A stretch of DNA of 17,056 bases from an uncultured Gammaproteobacteria bacterium (GCA_945788675.1 CALZMY010000255.1:1-17056); one strand, 5' to 3'. Positions 1-7,064 are shown, counted from the first letter of the stretch. The notes: generated by a model from the sequence alone, not told the origin. Program-made: numbers and translations.

Positions 1-271
1 CATGGTCATTTGCACCTGGTGTAGCTGGGATGGCTGCGCCATCATCGGTACTGACGGTTAAGTTGACCCTGTTATCGACCTTGAAGGTAACCACAGCGCT
101 GTTGATCGCTGGCTGATTAACGGTAGCCACTTGATAGTTCACTGTTGCTGAATTTGCGATATCGGTACCAGATACCGTACCCGCCGCCATGACGTTTGGG
201 GCCGCCATGGTGAGAAATAGAACTGTGACTGATATGCCAGGCAGCTTTTTGAAGGGATTATAGATAGACAT
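1..271 (-). CDS. secreted DUF11-like repeat protein, N-terminal part
   Basis: Partial gene running off the left edge of the window; the first 90 codons are visible. It starts at an ATG at 271-269 preceded by a good ribosome binding site, AAGGAGA at 284-278, six bases away. The N-terminus is a signal peptide: a basic start (NPFKK), a hydrophobic stretch and an alanine-rich cleavage region (NVMAAG). The mature part begins with SGTDIANSATVNYQV and goes on through VNSA-like and VDNRVNLTV segments. This resembles secreted proteins with DUF11 / 'conserved repeat' beta-sandwich domains. The upstream neighbour on the same strand (521-1045) is of the same general family, so the two may form a surface-protein operon. 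Role unknown; cell-envelope or extracellular location is inferred from the signal peptide. The family call rests on pattern recognition of the N-terminus only. Confidence 0.72.
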   Translation of the reverse strand, partial: MSIYNPFKKLPGISVTVLFLTMAAPNVMAAGTVSGTDIANSATVNYQVATVNQPAINSAVVTFKVDNRVNLTVSTDDGAAIPATPGANDH

Positions 272-520
272 AAAATGTCTCCTTAGTTGCGACTCTCCCT
301 GGTCTGCCTGGCGCTCTTCCTGATTGCCCAATAATGTATTAATAAATTGAATTTGATAAAACACTTAACCACTGTACTTTTCAATATGGCGATCCTCTTA
401 TCTGTGCCAGAATTCTGGAGAGATGAAATGCCCACTGGGCAACCTTAAATTTGAATCTAAAAAATGCCATTACAACCACCTCGTAGTCAAAAAACTGTGC
501 TGAATAAAACGTTCTGAATG

Positions 521-1045
521 CTAATTCAATCGCGCACGAAACATCACCACACCTTCGGTTTTAGAAGGAAGCGAGCTCAATATCCAGCGAATATGTGTAT
601 AGTCTTTTGACGTTGCGGTACGGGGCTTATTGTTTGCATCACGCACCATAAGATTTTCTGGTAGATCAAATGTCTTTCCACCATCGACAGAGAATGCCAC
701 AACAGCATCTTTACCCTCCGCGCTTCCTTCGAGGTAGGTGGTATGTTGTGGAATGGGATTTACGATGGCGACATTCTCAGCAAGCTCTTTGCCACGGTTA
801 CTCACCGTCGTCACATAAACAAGGCGATCACCCGGAACAACACTAGTGGCATCTACTCGCCTGGTAATTTTGTTGCCCATCATATTGATCTCTTCAACCT
901 CTTCGTAAACAGCCATGTTAAGAGCGATACCTCGCTCATCTTGAGCCATCGCCGCATTCACCTTGACATCATCAGCATGAACAACAGCTACCATACAACC
1001 GATGACAATGACGAAAAACGCACTGAATAAACTTTTCTTATCCAT
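521..1045 (-). CDS. secreted DUF11 domain protein, 174 aa
   Basis: Complete small secreted protein. The ATG at 1045-1043 follows an AGGAGAAGG ribosome binding site. Residues 1-24 form a signal peptide (MDKKSLFSAFFVIVIG ... VVHA|DD). The rest is a single DUF11-type beta-sandwich domain: VVPGDRLVYVTTVSNRG at about 69-85, NPIPQHTTYLEGSA at about 97-110, FSVDGGKTFD near 118-127 and the closing YTHIRWILSSLP near 149-160. This is the usual layout of stand-alone single-domain DUF11 proteins of gammaproteobacteria. No cysteines or catalytic motif are apparent, so a structural or surface role is more likely than an enzymatic one. It lies 249 bases upstream of the second DUF11-like gene on the same strand; co-transcription is possible because no convincing terminator separates them. 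Function is not known. Confidence 0.85.
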   Translation of the reverse strand: MDKKSLFSAFFVIVIGCMVAVVHADDVKVNAAMAQDERGIALNMAVYEEVEEINMMGNKITRRVDATSVVPGDRLVYVTTVSNRGKELAENVAIVNPIPQHTTYLEGSAEGKDAVVAFSVDGGKTFDLPENLMVRDANNKPRTATSKDYTHIRWILSSLPSKTEGVVMFRARLN

Positions 1046-1261
1046 CTACCTTCTCCTGCCTCAATAGTTTTCTGATTAATTTGATAACAATCTTTTTTGG
1101 GTAACTGGTCATAATTCAGCCCCCCTTGACTTGCAGGTTAAAAAACAACGTTGTTGGAAAATTGATGACGGCTTTATCGCTTCACTGTGACCATCTTCTT
1201 CCTGGGCTGGTCCGCGACTACGCCACGATGTTTCGTCTGGTCAAAATTTGCTGTGCCGACC

Positions 1262-1304
1262 GGAATATCCGCCACTTGAATACAGATATTCCTCACATAT
1301 TCAA
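1262..1304. other. two overlapping, mutually exclusive stem-loops
   Basis: GGAATATC (1262-1269) is perfectly complementary to GATATTCC (1285-1292). TTGAATA (1276-1282) is perfectly complementary to TATTCAA (1298-1304). Each pair is separated by 15 bases and the two hairpins interleave, so only one can form at a time. This could be a conformational switch in a leader RNA or a nested operator. Strand and function are not known. Confidence 0.4.
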
Positions 1305-1394
1305 TGTGTTATCGAAAAAACCTTTCCTCTCTCATCTTTATTAATCTTTCTCTAGATTTCCCCAACTAAAAACTATGGTAACCCATAGCAAAAG

Positions 1395-1410
1395 TGTGCC
1401 ACAGATCACA
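1395..1410. promoter_or_regulatory. CRP/Vfr-like site
   Basis: TGTGCCACAGATCACA matches the CRP consensus TGTGA-N6-TCACA at nine of ten fixed positions. It lies about 270 bases upstream of the Nudix start and 350 bases upstream of the DUF11 start. Which promoter it would serve, if either, is unclear. Confidence 0.35.
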
Positions 1411-1431
1411 AAATAAAGAATAGGTTAAATG

Positions 1432-1473
1432 ACTGTATTAACTGTAATAACGCAGAAAATTGGAATTACAGTT
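1432..1473. promoter_or_regulatory. ACTGTAwT triple motif with a 9-bp inverted repeat
   Basis: ACTGTATT (1432-1439) and ACTGTAAT (1441-1448) are direct copies, followed by the inverse copy ATTACAGT (1465-1472). AACTGTAAT (1440-1448) and ATTACAGTT (1465-1473) form a perfect 9-bp inverted repeat with a 16-base loop and a short T run after it. It could be an operator with three half-sites or a weak plus-strand terminator. Confidence 0.35.
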
Positions 1474-1675
1474 TTGAGTTCATCAAACTGGAAATAGGAT
1501 ACGAATTTCGGCGTCACGCTAAATGGCCTACATAACGCACTGATACTTCCGATGCCGGGATCTACTATAACGGCTCTAAAGACTAAAAAATGCGGTTATC
1601 AATACAATCCCGGAATCGACCGCTTACGCCCTGATCAGCGACTTTACAGCGCTTGTTTGCTACACTTACACGGCT

Positions 1676-2221
1676 ATGAATCAGACACGACATCTCGAAA
1701 AAATCGCTGCACTCACCCCTTTTGATGAAGCCGAACTGTCTCATCAACAAGCCATGCTCTCATTTGTTGGGCGCCATCATGATTTCTACAAAAGAACGCT
1801 GATAACAGGGCATGTCACCGGCTCTGCATGGATCATCAATCCAGCACGCACCCATGCGCTAATGCTACATCATAAAAAACTCAACCGCTGGCTACAGCCC
1901 GGTGGACATGTCGAACAGGAAGCTGACGTACTCAATACCGCACTGCGCGAGGCACGAGAAGAGACTGGAATCTTAGATCTTCGGGTCGTCAACGATGCTA
2001 TTTTCGATCTTGATATCCACACCATTCCAGACAACCGAAAAGAGACAGAACATCAACATTACGACATCCGCTATCTGTTCGAAGCAGAACTGGATGCGAT
2101 ACCTGCTGCATCTGATGAATCAAATGACGTAAAATGGTTCACTCTGGAAGAGATCGCGACAATCAATAGAGACGCATCGATTCAGCGCATGATTCTAAAG
2201 ACTATCGCCCTTAGGAATTAG
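1676..2221 (+). CDS. Nudix hydrolase, 181 aa
   Basis: Nudix-fold hydrolase, expected to cleave a nucleoside diphosphate linked to another group; the substrate cannot be read from the sequence. The Nudix box is at about residues 76-99: it opens with LQPGGHVEQE just before and within it and ends ALREAREETGI, so the metal-binding REAREE core is intact. The first glutamate of the classical Gx5E pattern falls on alanine. As I recall, this position is often D or otherwise altered in the family branch with an LQPGGH motif, so activity is still likely. An N-terminal helical region (residues 1-40) precedes the beta-strand GSAWIINPARTHALMLHHKK. The start is the ATG at 1676; no clear ribosome binding site precedes it (ACACGGCT), so a weak or leaderless start is possible. 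It is convergent with the next gene and stands alone. Confidence 0.88.
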   Translation: MNQTRHLEKIAALTPFDEAELSHQQAMLSFVGRHHDFYKRTLITGHVTGSAWIINPARTHALMLHHKKLNRWLQPGGHVEQEADVLNTALREAREETGILDLRVVNDAIFDLDIHTIPDNRKETEHQHYDIRYLFEAELDAIPAASDESNDVKWFTLEEIATINRDASIQRMILKTIALRN

Positions 2222-2284
2222 AGAAAAGGCGAATTACTACGGTTGAGGCTCACTCAAAAATACTCGCCCTTCAGGTGTCGACCA

Positions 2285-2298
2285 TTGATCTAGATCAA
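2285..2298. promoter_or_regulatory. perfect FNR/Anr-type palindrome
   Basis: TTGATCTAGATCAA is a perfect 14-base palindrome and an exact match to the FNR-family consensus TTGAT-N4-ATCAA. It overlaps the stop codon (2297-2295) of the convergent cyclic-nucleotide/rhodanese gene and lies 64 bases past the Nudix stop. No gene begins nearby in either direction, so its role as a promoter element is doubtful despite the perfect match. Confidence 0.35.
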
Positions 2299-3497
2299 AT
2301 ATCCGGTTCATTCCCTTTGACAAGTTCACGTTGCAGCTCAGTTTCCACATTCGCCTCATCGCTCCCTTCAGGAACAACAGTCAATCCATCATCCTGCTCT
2401 TGTAAATTGTGCAGGCCACCTTCAAGAATTCGGGCATTGAGCCCCTGCTGTGCCATTAGAAATGCCGCGATGGTACTGCGCTTTCCGATATCACAACAGA
2501 CCACATACTCTTTGCTCTTATCAAGAATCGATGCCGCCTTCCATAAAGTGGCCAATGGTAAATTGATGCTACCTCTCAGGCTCATTTTCTCAAATGCCGA
2601 ATGAATTCGCACATCCAGTAATACTGCGCCCTCATCCTGCATCATCAACATCTGTTCATACGACACCCGTTTAATGTATGGGGTCACCAGCAATGTCATA
2701 AATTCACTTTTTGGAATACGCACCAGCGCGCCATCTTCCAGCATCGTGACGGTGCTGCTATGCGGTGTATCGCCAATTAGAGCACCCTCACCAAAACCGC
2801 GTCCAATGCCAAGCTCGGCCAGTCGACTCTGTTTATCTGTCCCCTTAACGCTTCGGGTCACCACGCAACTGCCCTTGGTAATGACATAATAATAATCACC
2901 TTCATCCCCCTCATCCACCACTGACACACCGGCCTTTACACAGACCTCCTCTAAGCGACGCGTTAGCACCTGAACATGGGGACTGGGCAAGCGAAAAAAG
3001 AGCGGCGAATTTAACACCCACTCAATGCGTGCCGATCGTGAACGATTTTCTTTACCACTACCCATGCGCTCTGTTTTTTTCACCGAGACCATCGGCGTCG
3101 TTTTATTCATCTCATAGAGCAGATCTGTGGCAACGGACATCAATGTGACACTACTCCTGGCAAGCGCCGTCACCTCACGCGGCCGACTGTCTGCTACCGC
3201 CTCCATTGCCTCATTACTCCCCGCCTTAATGGTGATCGCTGGATGCCCTTCAGCAATCAATGCAATTTGACCTGAGAGTAAAAAGACGCTCTTACCATCC
3301 ATATCACCTTGATTGAAGATACGTCGTCCTGGTGGCAGACGCTCTACTGAGGCCTCCTTGGCAACCTTTTCAAGCATTTCATCAGTGAAGGCAGTAAAGG
3401 GCTCAAATGCACTGAGATCAACAGATTCTGGAATCCTCTTCTCATTTAGCGTTTTCAGGGGCTGCACGACTGCCTCACTGCTCATATTGACCACCAT
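2295..3497 (-). CDS. tandem cyclic-nucleotide-binding-like + rhodanese protein, 400 aa
   Basis: Predicted cytoplasmic sensor or sulfur-relay protein with no signal peptide. Domain order: a first cNMP-binding-like beta-barrel at about residues 27-130 (LPPGRRIFNQGD, VFLLSGQIALI); a second at about 165-275 (VVDEGDEGDYYYVITKGSC, GFGEGALIGDTPHSSTVTM); a rhodanese at about 280-375, with the active-site loop C335-D-I-G-K-R-S and the preceding LLDVRIHSAFE. The first barrel lacks the phosphate-binding FGE...R cassette. The second keeps GFGE, but the usual arginine of RxAxV is replaced (HSSTV), so cAMP/cGMP binding is doubtful. The rhodanese cysteine is present, so sulfur transfer is possible. Start choice: ATG at 3497 or the ATG four codons later (3485), which has GGTGG five bases upstream and may be the true start. 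It is monocistronic and divergent from argD. Confidence 0.87.
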   Translation of the reverse strand: MVVNMSSEAVVQPLKTLNEKRIPESVDLSAFEPFTAFTDEMLEKVAKEASVERLPPGRRIFNQGDMDGKSVFLLSGQIALIAEGHPAITIKAGSNEAMEAVADSRPREVTALARSSVTLMSVATDLLYEMNKTTPMVSVKKTERMGSGKENRSRSARIEWVLNSPLFFRLPSPHVQVLTRRLEEVCVKAGVSVVDEGDEGDYYYVITKGSCVVTRSVKGTDKQSRLAELGIGRGFGEGALIGDTPHSSTVTMLEDGALVRIPKSEFMTLLVTPYIKRVSYEQMLMMQDEGAVLLDVRIHSAFEKMSLRGSINLPLATLWKAASILDKSKEYVVCCDIGKRSTIAAFLMAQQGLNARILEGGLHNLQEQDDGLTVVPEGSDEANVETELQRELVKGNEPDI

Positions 3498-3738
3498 TCA
3501 TTGGAATTCACTCATTTTGAACTGACACTCACAACAATATTTATACACAGAATAATTCATTAATATCATAATGTTACAAAACATCACATACCATTACTAA
3601 TGCCGCAAAATAATATCTGAGTGTAAAAAGTGAGAACATCACCTGTAATCTCAACCTGACCTATATGTGATACATCGGCTATTTATGTATAAAAATGAAA
3701 TAATCGATTAATTTTTAGCGACATTTTCATTGAAAAAA

Positions 3739-3757
3739 CAGGGATATTTATCCCCTG
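3739..3757 (+). other. leader hairpin upstream of argD
   Basis: CAGGGAT (3739-3745) pairs with ATCCCCTG (3750-3757), with an ATTT loop and one bulged C. It is a small stem-loop about 55 bases before the terminator-like hairpin. Confidence 0.35.
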
Positions 3758-3812
3758 CATATGGTTTCCGAAGCAATAAAATCCGCTATACTTTCCCGTT
3801 TGTTGCAATAGT

Positions 3813-3840
3813 GGCAGCCGGCGTTACTGGCTGCCTTTTT
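3813..3840 (+). terminator. intrinsic-terminator-like hairpin in the argD leader
   Basis: GGCAGCC (3813-3819) and GGCTGCC (3829-3835) form a perfect GC-rich 7-bp stem with a 9-base loop, followed at once by TTTTT (3836-3840). It has intrinsic-terminator shape on the plus strand only. No plus-strand gene lies just upstream, and argD starts 27 bases later, so it would act as an attenuator or end a short leader RNA. A 16-codon frame (ATG 3761 to TAG 3809-3811) ends immediately before the stem. Confidence 0.45.
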
Positions 3841-3867
3841 GCTTTATGGATTATGAAGAATTTGACC

Positions 3868-5055
3868 ATGCCTGACTCAATAATGCCGACCTATGCACGC
3901 CTGCCCGTTACCTTCGAGAAAGGTGAAGGGGCCTGGTTGTGGGACACTAATGGCAAACGGTACCTCGATGCACTGAGCGGTATCGGCGTGTGCGGACTTG
4001 GCCACGCCCACCCGGCCGTCGCCACGACACTCTCACAACAGGGCAACACGCTGATTCACACCAGCAACCTCTACCATATTCCGCAGCAGCAGCAGCTGGC
4101 GCATGAACTAATGCGCCTTTCGGGCATGGAGCAGGCCTTTTTTACCAATTCCGGTGCCGAGGCTTGTGAGGCAGCGATCAAGGTTGCCCGTCTCTACGGG
4201 CATAACAAGGGGATAGCAACCCCAACGATCGTCGTCACTGAAGGCAGCTTCCACGGACGCACCCTGGCGACGCTCTCAGCCAGCGGCAGCCGCAAGGTCC
4301 AGGCGGGCTTCGAACCACTTGTTCAGGGCTTTGTGCGGGCTAAATTCAATGATATCGATGAACTGCGCGAAATCGCCAAAAATGGTAGCGATACCGTCGC
4401 CATCCTGGTCGAACCGATCCAGGGAGAAGGGGGTATCTGCACCCCGGATGAAGACTATCTCAGCGCTGTGCGTGAACTCTGTGATGAGTATGACTGGCTG
4501 ATGATGCTGGACGAGGTTCAAACCGGCATCTGCCGCACCGGTAAATGGTTTGCATGGCAACACAGCGATATCCAGCCCGATGTTGTCACGCTCGCCAAAG
4601 GTCTGGGCAACGGCTTTCCGATTGGCGCATGCCTGGCACAGGGGCCAGCAACCAATGTATTACAACCAGGCAACCACGGCTCTACCTTTGGCGGCAACCC
4701 ATTGGCATGTAGTGTTGCGCTCACCGTGCTTGAGACGCTTGAGAAGGAACAGCTTGCCGCGCGTGCTGCACAACTCGGTGAGCATATCCGCACCAGTCTG
4801 AAGCAGGCATTTGCAGATGAAGCGGGCGTACTTGAAATTCGCGGTAAAGGACTGATGATCGGCATTGAACTTGATCGCCCTTGCGGCGCCCTGCTCAAAG
4901 ATGCCCTTGAGGCAGGCCTGCTGATCAGCATTCAGGCCGACAAGGTGATTCGCCTCTTGCCACCCTTGGTCATCAGCGATGAAGAGGCCGATGAGATCGT
5001 AACACGCCTGGAGAATATCGTGACAGCATTCCTCACGAAAGAGAATATATCATGA
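3868..5055 (+). CDS. argD: acetylornithine aminotransferase
   Basis: Class III PLP-dependent aminotransferase that converts N-acetylglutamate semialdehyde and glutamate to N-acetylornithine and 2-oxoglutarate in arginine synthesis; the family may also serve succinyldiaminopimelate in lysine synthesis. Seen in the 395-residue protein: the N-terminal MPTYARLPVTFEKGEG, ALSGIGVCGLGHAHP, the PLP-phosphate region NSGAEACEAAIK, EPIQGEGG, LDEVQTGICRTG, the PLP lysine K244 in LAKGLGNGFPIGA, and GSTFGGNPLAC. I start it at the ATG at 3868 because family members begin close to MxDSIMPTYARLP. The open frame extends 46 codons upstream to a TTG at 3730, but that part has no homologous counterpart I know and no ribosome binding site. 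A further in-frame ATG is at 3853. The stop overlaps the argF start by four bases (ATGA), suggesting translational coupling. Confidence 0.93.
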   Translation: MPDSIMPTYARLPVTFEKGEGAWLWDTNGKRYLDALSGIGVCGLGHAHPAVATTLSQQGNTLIHTSNLYHIPQQQQLAHELMRLSGMEQAFFTNSGAEACEAAIKVARLYGHNKGIATPTIVVTEGSFHGRTLATLSASGSRKVQAGFEPLVQGFVRAKFNDIDELREIAKNGSDTVAILVEPIQGEGGICTPDEDYLSAVRELCDEYDWLMMLDEVQTGICRTGKWFAWQHSDIQPDVVTLAKGLGNGFPIGACLAQGPATNVLQPGNHGSTFGGNPLACSVALTVLETLEKEQLAARAAQLGEHIRTSLKQAFADEAGVLEIRGKGLMIGIELDRPCGALLKDALEAGLLISIQADKVIRLLPPLVISDEEADEIVTRLENIVTAFLTKENIS

Positions 5056-5951
5056 CACGCCATTTCCTCACCCTCAATGACCTGACGCCAAACGAGCTCG
5101 AGTCTTTGCTGCAACGCGCCATCGAATTGAAACGGATGCGGGCCGCAGGGGAGCATTACGAACCTTTTCGCGGCAAGGTCCTGGGGATGCTGTTTGAAAA
5201 ATCATCCACCCGCACCCGCGTCTCATTTGAAGCCGGCATGGCACACTTTGGTGGCAGCGCAATCTTCCTGTCCCCTCGCGATACCCAGTTTGGGCGTGGC
5301 GAACCGACTGAAGACACCGCCCGCGTGCTATCACGCATGGTTGATCTCATCATGATTCGCACCTACGCTCACGAAACCCTTGAAACCTTTGCGGCACATT
5401 CTCAAGTCCCGGTGATCAACGCGCTCTCTGACATGTACCACCCGTGCCAGTTGCTGGCTGATATGCAGACCTGGTACGAACATCGCGGCAATATTCGCGG
5501 TAAACAGGTGGCATGGATAGGTGACGGTAACAACATGTGCCACTCCTATATTAATGCTGCACGGCAATTTGGCTTCAAATTACATATCGCTTCACCGACT
5601 GACTACACGCCAGATCCAAAGCTTCTTGCATCACACGCGGACTGCGTCACGTTAACCAACGATCCACTGGAAGCTGCCAGCGGTGCGGACCTGATCGTCA
5701 CCGATGTCTGGGCCAGTATGGGCCAGGAAGAGGAAAGCAACAAACGCGCCCTCGACTTCGAGGCATATCAGGTGAACAACAACATCATGGCGGTCGCTGA
5801 CAACGACGCGCTGTTTATGCACTGCCTGCCAGCACATCGCGGCGAAGAGGTTAGCGCGGATGTGATCGACGGCAACCAAAGCGTGGTATGGGATGAGGCG
5901 GAAAATCGTCTGCATGCGCAAAAAGCACTGATCGAATTCCTGCTCAAATAA
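5052..5951 (+). CDS. argF: ornithine carbamoyltransferase
   Basis: Cytoplasmic enzyme making citrulline from ornithine and carbamoyl phosphate, the sixth step of arginine synthesis. At 299 residues it has normal length for the short anabolic form. Motifs seen: carbamoyl-phosphate loop S52-T-R-T-R in FEKSSTRTRVSFEAGM, H130-P-C-Q in MYHPCQLLADMQT, the second-domain nucleotide-like strand VAWIGDGNNMCHSYINAA, the ornithine-binding SMG loop in DVWASMGQEEE, and the catalytic H257-C-L-P in MHCLPAHRGEEV. All key residues are intact. The start ATG lies inside the argD stop (ATGA overlap), so it is almost certainly translated from the argD message. The ABC ATPase follows after 15 bases. Confidence 0.96.
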   Translation: MTRHFLTLNDLTPNELESLLQRAIELKRMRAAGEHYEPFRGKVLGMLFEKSSTRTRVSFEAGMAHFGGSAIFLSPRDTQFGRGEPTEDTARVLSRMVDLIMIRTYAHETLETFAAHSQVPVINALSDMYHPCQLLADMQTWYEHRGNIRGKQVAWIGDGNNMCHSYINAARQFGFKLHIASPTDYTPDPKLLASHADCVTLTNDPLEAASGADLIVTDVWASMGQEEESNKRALDFEAYQVNNNIMAVADNDALFMHCLPAHRGEEVSADVIDGNQSVVWDEAENRLHAQKALIEFLLK

Positions 5952-5966
5952 GTGTTTAAACATTAG

Positions 5967-7013
5967 ATGACCGCGCTGCTCGACATCAAAAACATTGAGT
6001 GCCACTATCAGGGGCAGACGATCATTCGCGAGCTCTCGTTTCATATCAACCAGGGCGATATCTCCTGCCTGCTCGGCCCAAGCGGCTGTGGTAAAACGAC
6101 CGCACTGCGAGCAATCGCCGGCCTTGAACCTATCTATCATGGCAGCATCACACTACGCGACAAGAAGGTCTCGACGCCCGATAACATACTCGCGCCAGAG
6201 AAACGTAAACTGGGGATGGTATTCCAGGACTATGCGCTTTTTCCGCATCTGAATGTTCATCACAACATCACCTTCGGTCTGCGCCACATGGACAAAACCA
6301 CCAGGCAACAACGCGCAGATGAACTACTGGCACTGGTCAATCTTGAGGGCTTCGGCAGACGCTATCCACACGAACTCTCAGGTGGGCAACAACAGCGTAT
6401 CGCGCTGGCACGCGCCATTGCATCAAAACCCGACCTACTACTGCTCGACGAACCGTTTTCCAATCTCGATATCGATCTACGCGAAAAGCTTGGGCTTGAG
6501 ATCCGTAACATCCTGAAAAGCCAGGGCATCACCGCCCTGCTGGTAACTCACGATCAGCATGAGGCCTTTGCACTGGGAGATATGGTTGGCGTCATGAATG
6601 AGGGGCGAATCCTTCAGTGGGACACGCCCTTCAATCTCTATCATGAACCCACCAGCCGCTTTGTCGCCAATTTCATCGGTCAGGGGATATTTCTCGAAGG
6701 AACATTGCTTGCACCCAATCTAGTCAGAACCGCTATAGGAGAAATTCAGGGCGATCGCGCCTACCCCTGGCCAATCAACTCAGGTGTCGAGGTGTTGATT
6801 CGCCCGGACGATATCATTCCGCAGGCCGATAGTCATCTACGCGCTGAAGTGATCGAGAAGGCCTTTAAAGGGGCAGAGATCATGTACACATTGAGACTAC
6901 CCAACGGCAGCCGAGTCCTCTCGCTATTCCCCAGCCACTATCACCACGCGATAGGTGAGCAGGTGGGCATTCGCATCGCCGCAGACCATCTGGTTGCATT
7001 TCCGGCCTCATAA
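5967..7013 (+). CDS. ABC transporter ATP-binding protein, Fbp/Pot-like
   Basis: Cytoplasmic ATPase subunit of an ABC importer of the iron(III)/spermidine/sulfate type (CUT1-related, with a C-terminal TOBE-like region). At 348 residues it is typical of FbpC-like proteins. Seen: Walker A GPSGCGKTT (37-45), Q-loop VFQDYALFPH (85-94), signature LSGGQQQRIALARA (137-150), Walker B LLLLDEPFSNLD (157-168), switch histidine H195 in LLVTHDQHEA, and a regulatory region after about residue 240 that includes VEVLIRPDDI. All ATPase residues are intact. The substrate is unknown: FbpC-like iron uptake is the closest guess by pattern, but no permease or binding-protein gene lies next to it. It is 15 bases after argF with no strong ribosome binding site, so it belongs to the arg operon. 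A strong terminator follows. Confidence 0.9.
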   Translation: MTALLDIKNIECHYQGQTIIRELSFHINQGDISCLLGPSGCGKTTALRAIAGLEPIYHGSITLRDKKVSTPDNILAPEKRKLGMVFQDYALFPHLNVHHNITFGLRHMDKTTRQQRADELLALVNLEGFGRRYPHELSGGQQQRIALARAIASKPDLLLLDEPFSNLDIDLREKLGLEIRNILKSQGITALLVTHDQHEAFALGDMVGVMNEGRILQWDTPFNLYHEPTSRFVANFIGQGIFLEGTLLAPNLVRTAIGEIQGDRAYPWPINSGVEVLIRPDDIIPQADSHLRAEVIEKAFKGAEIMYTLRLPNGSRVLSLFPSHYHHAIGEQVGIRIAADHLVAFPAS

Positions 7014-7064
7014 TATGAGGCTTGCCTGGCGCTGGCATCACTTATATTCAACAATCTAAAACAA

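Larger units (their letters stand above)
1046..1675. other. gene-free gap with several inverted repeats
   Basis: This 630-base gap separates the divergent DUF11 and Nudix genes. No convincing coding region was found; a 72-codon open frame at 1126-1344 has no ribosome binding site and no recognisable features. The gap should hold the promoters of both flanking genes. It contains a perfect 12-base palindrome AACAACGTTGTT (1144-1155), two overlapping stem-loops (1262-1304), a hairpin CTATGG/CCATAG (1373-1388), a CRP-like site (1395-1410) and ACTGTAwT motifs (1432-1473). A weak FNR-like sequence TTGATAACAATCTT (1081-1094, two mismatches) lies 36-49 bases upstream of the DUF11 start. Confidence 0.6.
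3498..3867. promoter_or_regulatory. divergent promoter region and argD leader
   Basis: AT-rich gap between the cyclic-nucleotide/rhodanese gene (minus) and argD (plus). It must hold both promoters. A TATACT box at 3787-3792 lacks a good -35. TATAAA at 3690-3695 is another candidate. No convincing 18-base ARG box was found; TGTATAAAAATGAA near 3688-3701 resembles one only partly. From 3730 onward the argD reading frame is open (TTG at 3730), but no ribosome binding site precedes it. The leader contains two hairpins, listed separately. Confidence 0.5.

Noticed and set aside
1126..1344. 72-codon plus-strand open frame
   Set aside because: No ribosome binding site, no recognisable domain, and it spans the interleaved stem-loops.
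2275..2604. 109-codon plus-strand frame starting next to the FNR-type palindrome
   Set aside because: It is entirely antisense to the well-supported cyclic-nucleotide/rhodanese gene and shows no protein features.
3688..3701. ARG box upstream of argD
   Set aside because: TGTATAAAAATGAA matches only part of the TGAAT-N4-ATTCA consensus; three of ten fixed bases differ.
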